A stretch of DNA of 6,306 nucleotides, from contig SKPS01000131.1 in the NCBI GenBank assembly GCA_007119395.1, positions 1 to 6,306 of the forward strand, written 5' to 3'. Source of the DNA: Lentimicrobiaceae bacterium (GTDB lineage: Bacteria; Bacteroidota; Bacteroidia; Bacteroidales; SKPS01). Positions 5,569-6,306 of the stretch are shown one piece after another. A program made the translations under genes and the position numbers. A model generated the notes under the pieces. It was not told the DNA's origin. It made no database searches and was given only the letters and a program-made list of their open reading frames with translations. How positions within the stretch are numbered: position 1 is the first letter of the stretch; each line of letters starts with the position of its first letter.

Positions 5569-5580
5569 AGTTTGCAAACT
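5569..5580. promoter_or_regulatory. perfect 12-bp palindrome just before icmF, candidate operator
   Basis: AGTTTGCAAACT is fully self-complementary and ends 14 bases before the icmF start codon. The position, on or just after a promoter, is typical of a repressor site for a homodimer. Which protein binds is not visible in the window. Confidence 0.4.
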
Positions 5581-5594
5581 AAACACATAGCAGC

Positions 5595-6306
5595 ATGATT
5601 GTGAGCGATTTGTATCAGCCAAAACACCACATCAGGATTTTAACGGCCACTTCATTATTTGACGGGCACGATGCTTCGATCAATGTGATGCGTCGCATCA
5701 TACAGTCGACCGGTGCTGAGGTGATCCATCTGGGTCACAACCGTTCGGTGCAGGAGATTGTCTTGGCAGCTATTCAGGAGGATGTGCAGGCGGTGGCGAT
5801 CACTTCTTACCAGGGTGGGCACATTGAGTTTTTCAAGTACATGTACGACAGTTTCACGGAGCAGGGTTTCGGCCACATTCGCATTTTTGGTGGCGGTGGC
5901 GGGGTGATTCTGCCTGAGGAGATCAAAGAGTTGCACGATTACGGCATTGCGCGTATATATTCACCTGACGACGGTCGTGAGATGGGGTTGCAGGGTATGA
6001 TCAACGACCTGTTGATGCAGAGCGACTTCCCCCGTGGCCGGGAGAACGGCTTCGGCATGGCCGAGGTGCTGGAGAAAGACTACCGCACCATCGCCAAATT
6101 GATATCGGCTTTGGAGAACTACCCCGAGGAGGTGAGTGCGCTGGCTGCTGAGGTGGATGCCGGTGCAGGGGTGTCGAGCATTCCAGTACTGGGTATCACC
6201 GGCACCGGCGGCTCCGGAAAGTCATCGCTGGTGGATGAGTTTATCCGCCGGTTCCTCGACGACTTCCCCGACAGGAAGCTGGGGGTGATCTGCGTTGATC
6301 CCACAC
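5595..6306 (+). CDS. icmF: fused B12-dependent acyl-CoA mutase, IcmF type, N-terminal part (3' truncated)
   Basis: 237 codons run from the ATG at 5595 off the window edge. Residues ~12-140 are a cobalamin-binding domain: SLFDGHDASINVMRR carries Asp-X-His (D23, H25, the expected lower cobalt ligand), and SSYQGGH-like SYQGGHIEFFKYM (71-83), GGGGGVI (99-105) and RIYSPDDG (120-127) follow. After a ~70-residue linker, GITGTGGSGKSS (200-211) is a Walker A loop starting a MeaB/MeaI-type GTPase domain, with VICVDPT at the window end. B12 domain first and G-protein second is the order of IcmF; a mutase substrate domain is expected beyond the edge (whole family ~1,100 residues). IcmF interconverts isobutyryl- and n-butyryl-CoA, and some members act on isovaleryl- or pivalyl-CoA. 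An in-frame TAA at 5580-5582 rules out a start further upstream. The leader is rich in dyads. The substrate cannot be judged without the rest of the gene. Confidence 0.93.
   Translation, partial: MIVSDLYQPKHHIRILTATSLFDGHDASINVMRRIIQSTGAEVIHLGHNRSVQEIVLAAIQEDVQAVAITSYQGGHIEFFKYMYDSFTEQGFGHIRIFGGGGGVILPEEIKELHDYGIARIYSPDDGREMGLQGMINDLLMQSDFPRGRENGFGMAEVLEKDYRTIAKLISALENYPEEVSALAAEVDAGAGVSSIPVLGITGTGGSGKSSLVDEFIRRFLDDFPDRKLGVICVDPT

Larger units (their letters stand above)
5266..5594. other. 329-base non-coding region before icmF, rich in dyads and short repeats
   Basis: No credible gene was found: the only long frame crossing it (minus strand, 5380-5622) overlaps the icmF start and encodes a low-complexity, family-less peptide. 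Immediately after the bfr stop, TGGCA (5266-5270) can pair with TGCCA (5281-5285) over a 10-base loop without a T-run, a weak transcript end. Several perfect inverted repeats and two tandem repeat pairs follow, listed separately. No full TTTG-N20-TAnnTTTG promoter was found; the nearest -7-like octamers are TACTTTTA (5533-5540) and TGAGTTTG (5567-5574), each with one mismatch and no well-spaced -33 box. Confidence 0.6.

Noticed and set aside
5380..5622. 80-codon minus-strand open frame between bfr and icmF
   Set aside because: It overlaps the icmF start, has His/Thr-rich non-family sequence, and is explained by the repeat-rich non-coding DNA on the other strand.

Overview
The window looks like chromosomal DNA from a member of the Bacteroidota (probably class Bacteroidia). 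I infer this from four things: a protein with a C-terminal type IX secretion sorting domain; an IspG whose catalytic Fe-S end follows a long, poorly conserved middle region, as in the long IspG form of this phylum; A-rich rather than strong Shine-Dalgarno leaders on most genes; and one good match to the phylum's TTTG-N20-TAnnTTTG promoter upstream of a ferritin gene. No transposase, integrase, phage gene, tRNA, rRNA or CRISPR array was seen.

Layout. Bases 1-963 (+) are the 3' end of ispG (isoprenoid synthesis). It converges on 1150-2226 (-), a secreted protein with a signal peptide, a probable jelly-roll domain and a T9SS sorting tail; a hairpin lies between the two stops. A 101-base AT-rich divergent region (2227-2327) separates the secreted protein from a + strand run: a PHP-type histidinol-phosphatase-like enzyme (2328-3212), a small two-helix membrane protein of the LapA/DUF1049 type (3235-3507) and a GNAT acetyltransferase (3587-4180). 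The first two are 22 bases apart and the third follows after 79, so they may be co-transcribed. A 94-residue charged helical protein of unknown role follows (4289-4573), then a terminator-like structure that overlaps the promoter of a bacterioferritin (4768-5265). That bacterioferritin has all six di-iron ligands and the heme-ligand methionine. The last gene (5595 to the window end) is the N-terminal part of a fused B12-dependent acyl-CoA mutase of the IcmF type, with the B12 domain and the start of its G-protein chaperone domain.

How it fits together. The genes are mostly housekeeping and do not form one obvious pathway: isoprenoid precursor synthesis, possible histidine synthesis, iron storage, B12-dependent acyl-CoA rearrangement and one cell-surface or secreted protein. 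I see no convincing new multi-gene system. The most structured DNA is non-coding. One part is the bfr promoter and leader (4581-4711), where a terminator, a promoter and two leader hairpins are packed together. The other is the 329-base gap before icmF (5266-5594), which holds several perfect palindromes and two families of short tandem repeats and looks like a regulatory region. The small helical protein and the secreted protein are the least characterised gene products.
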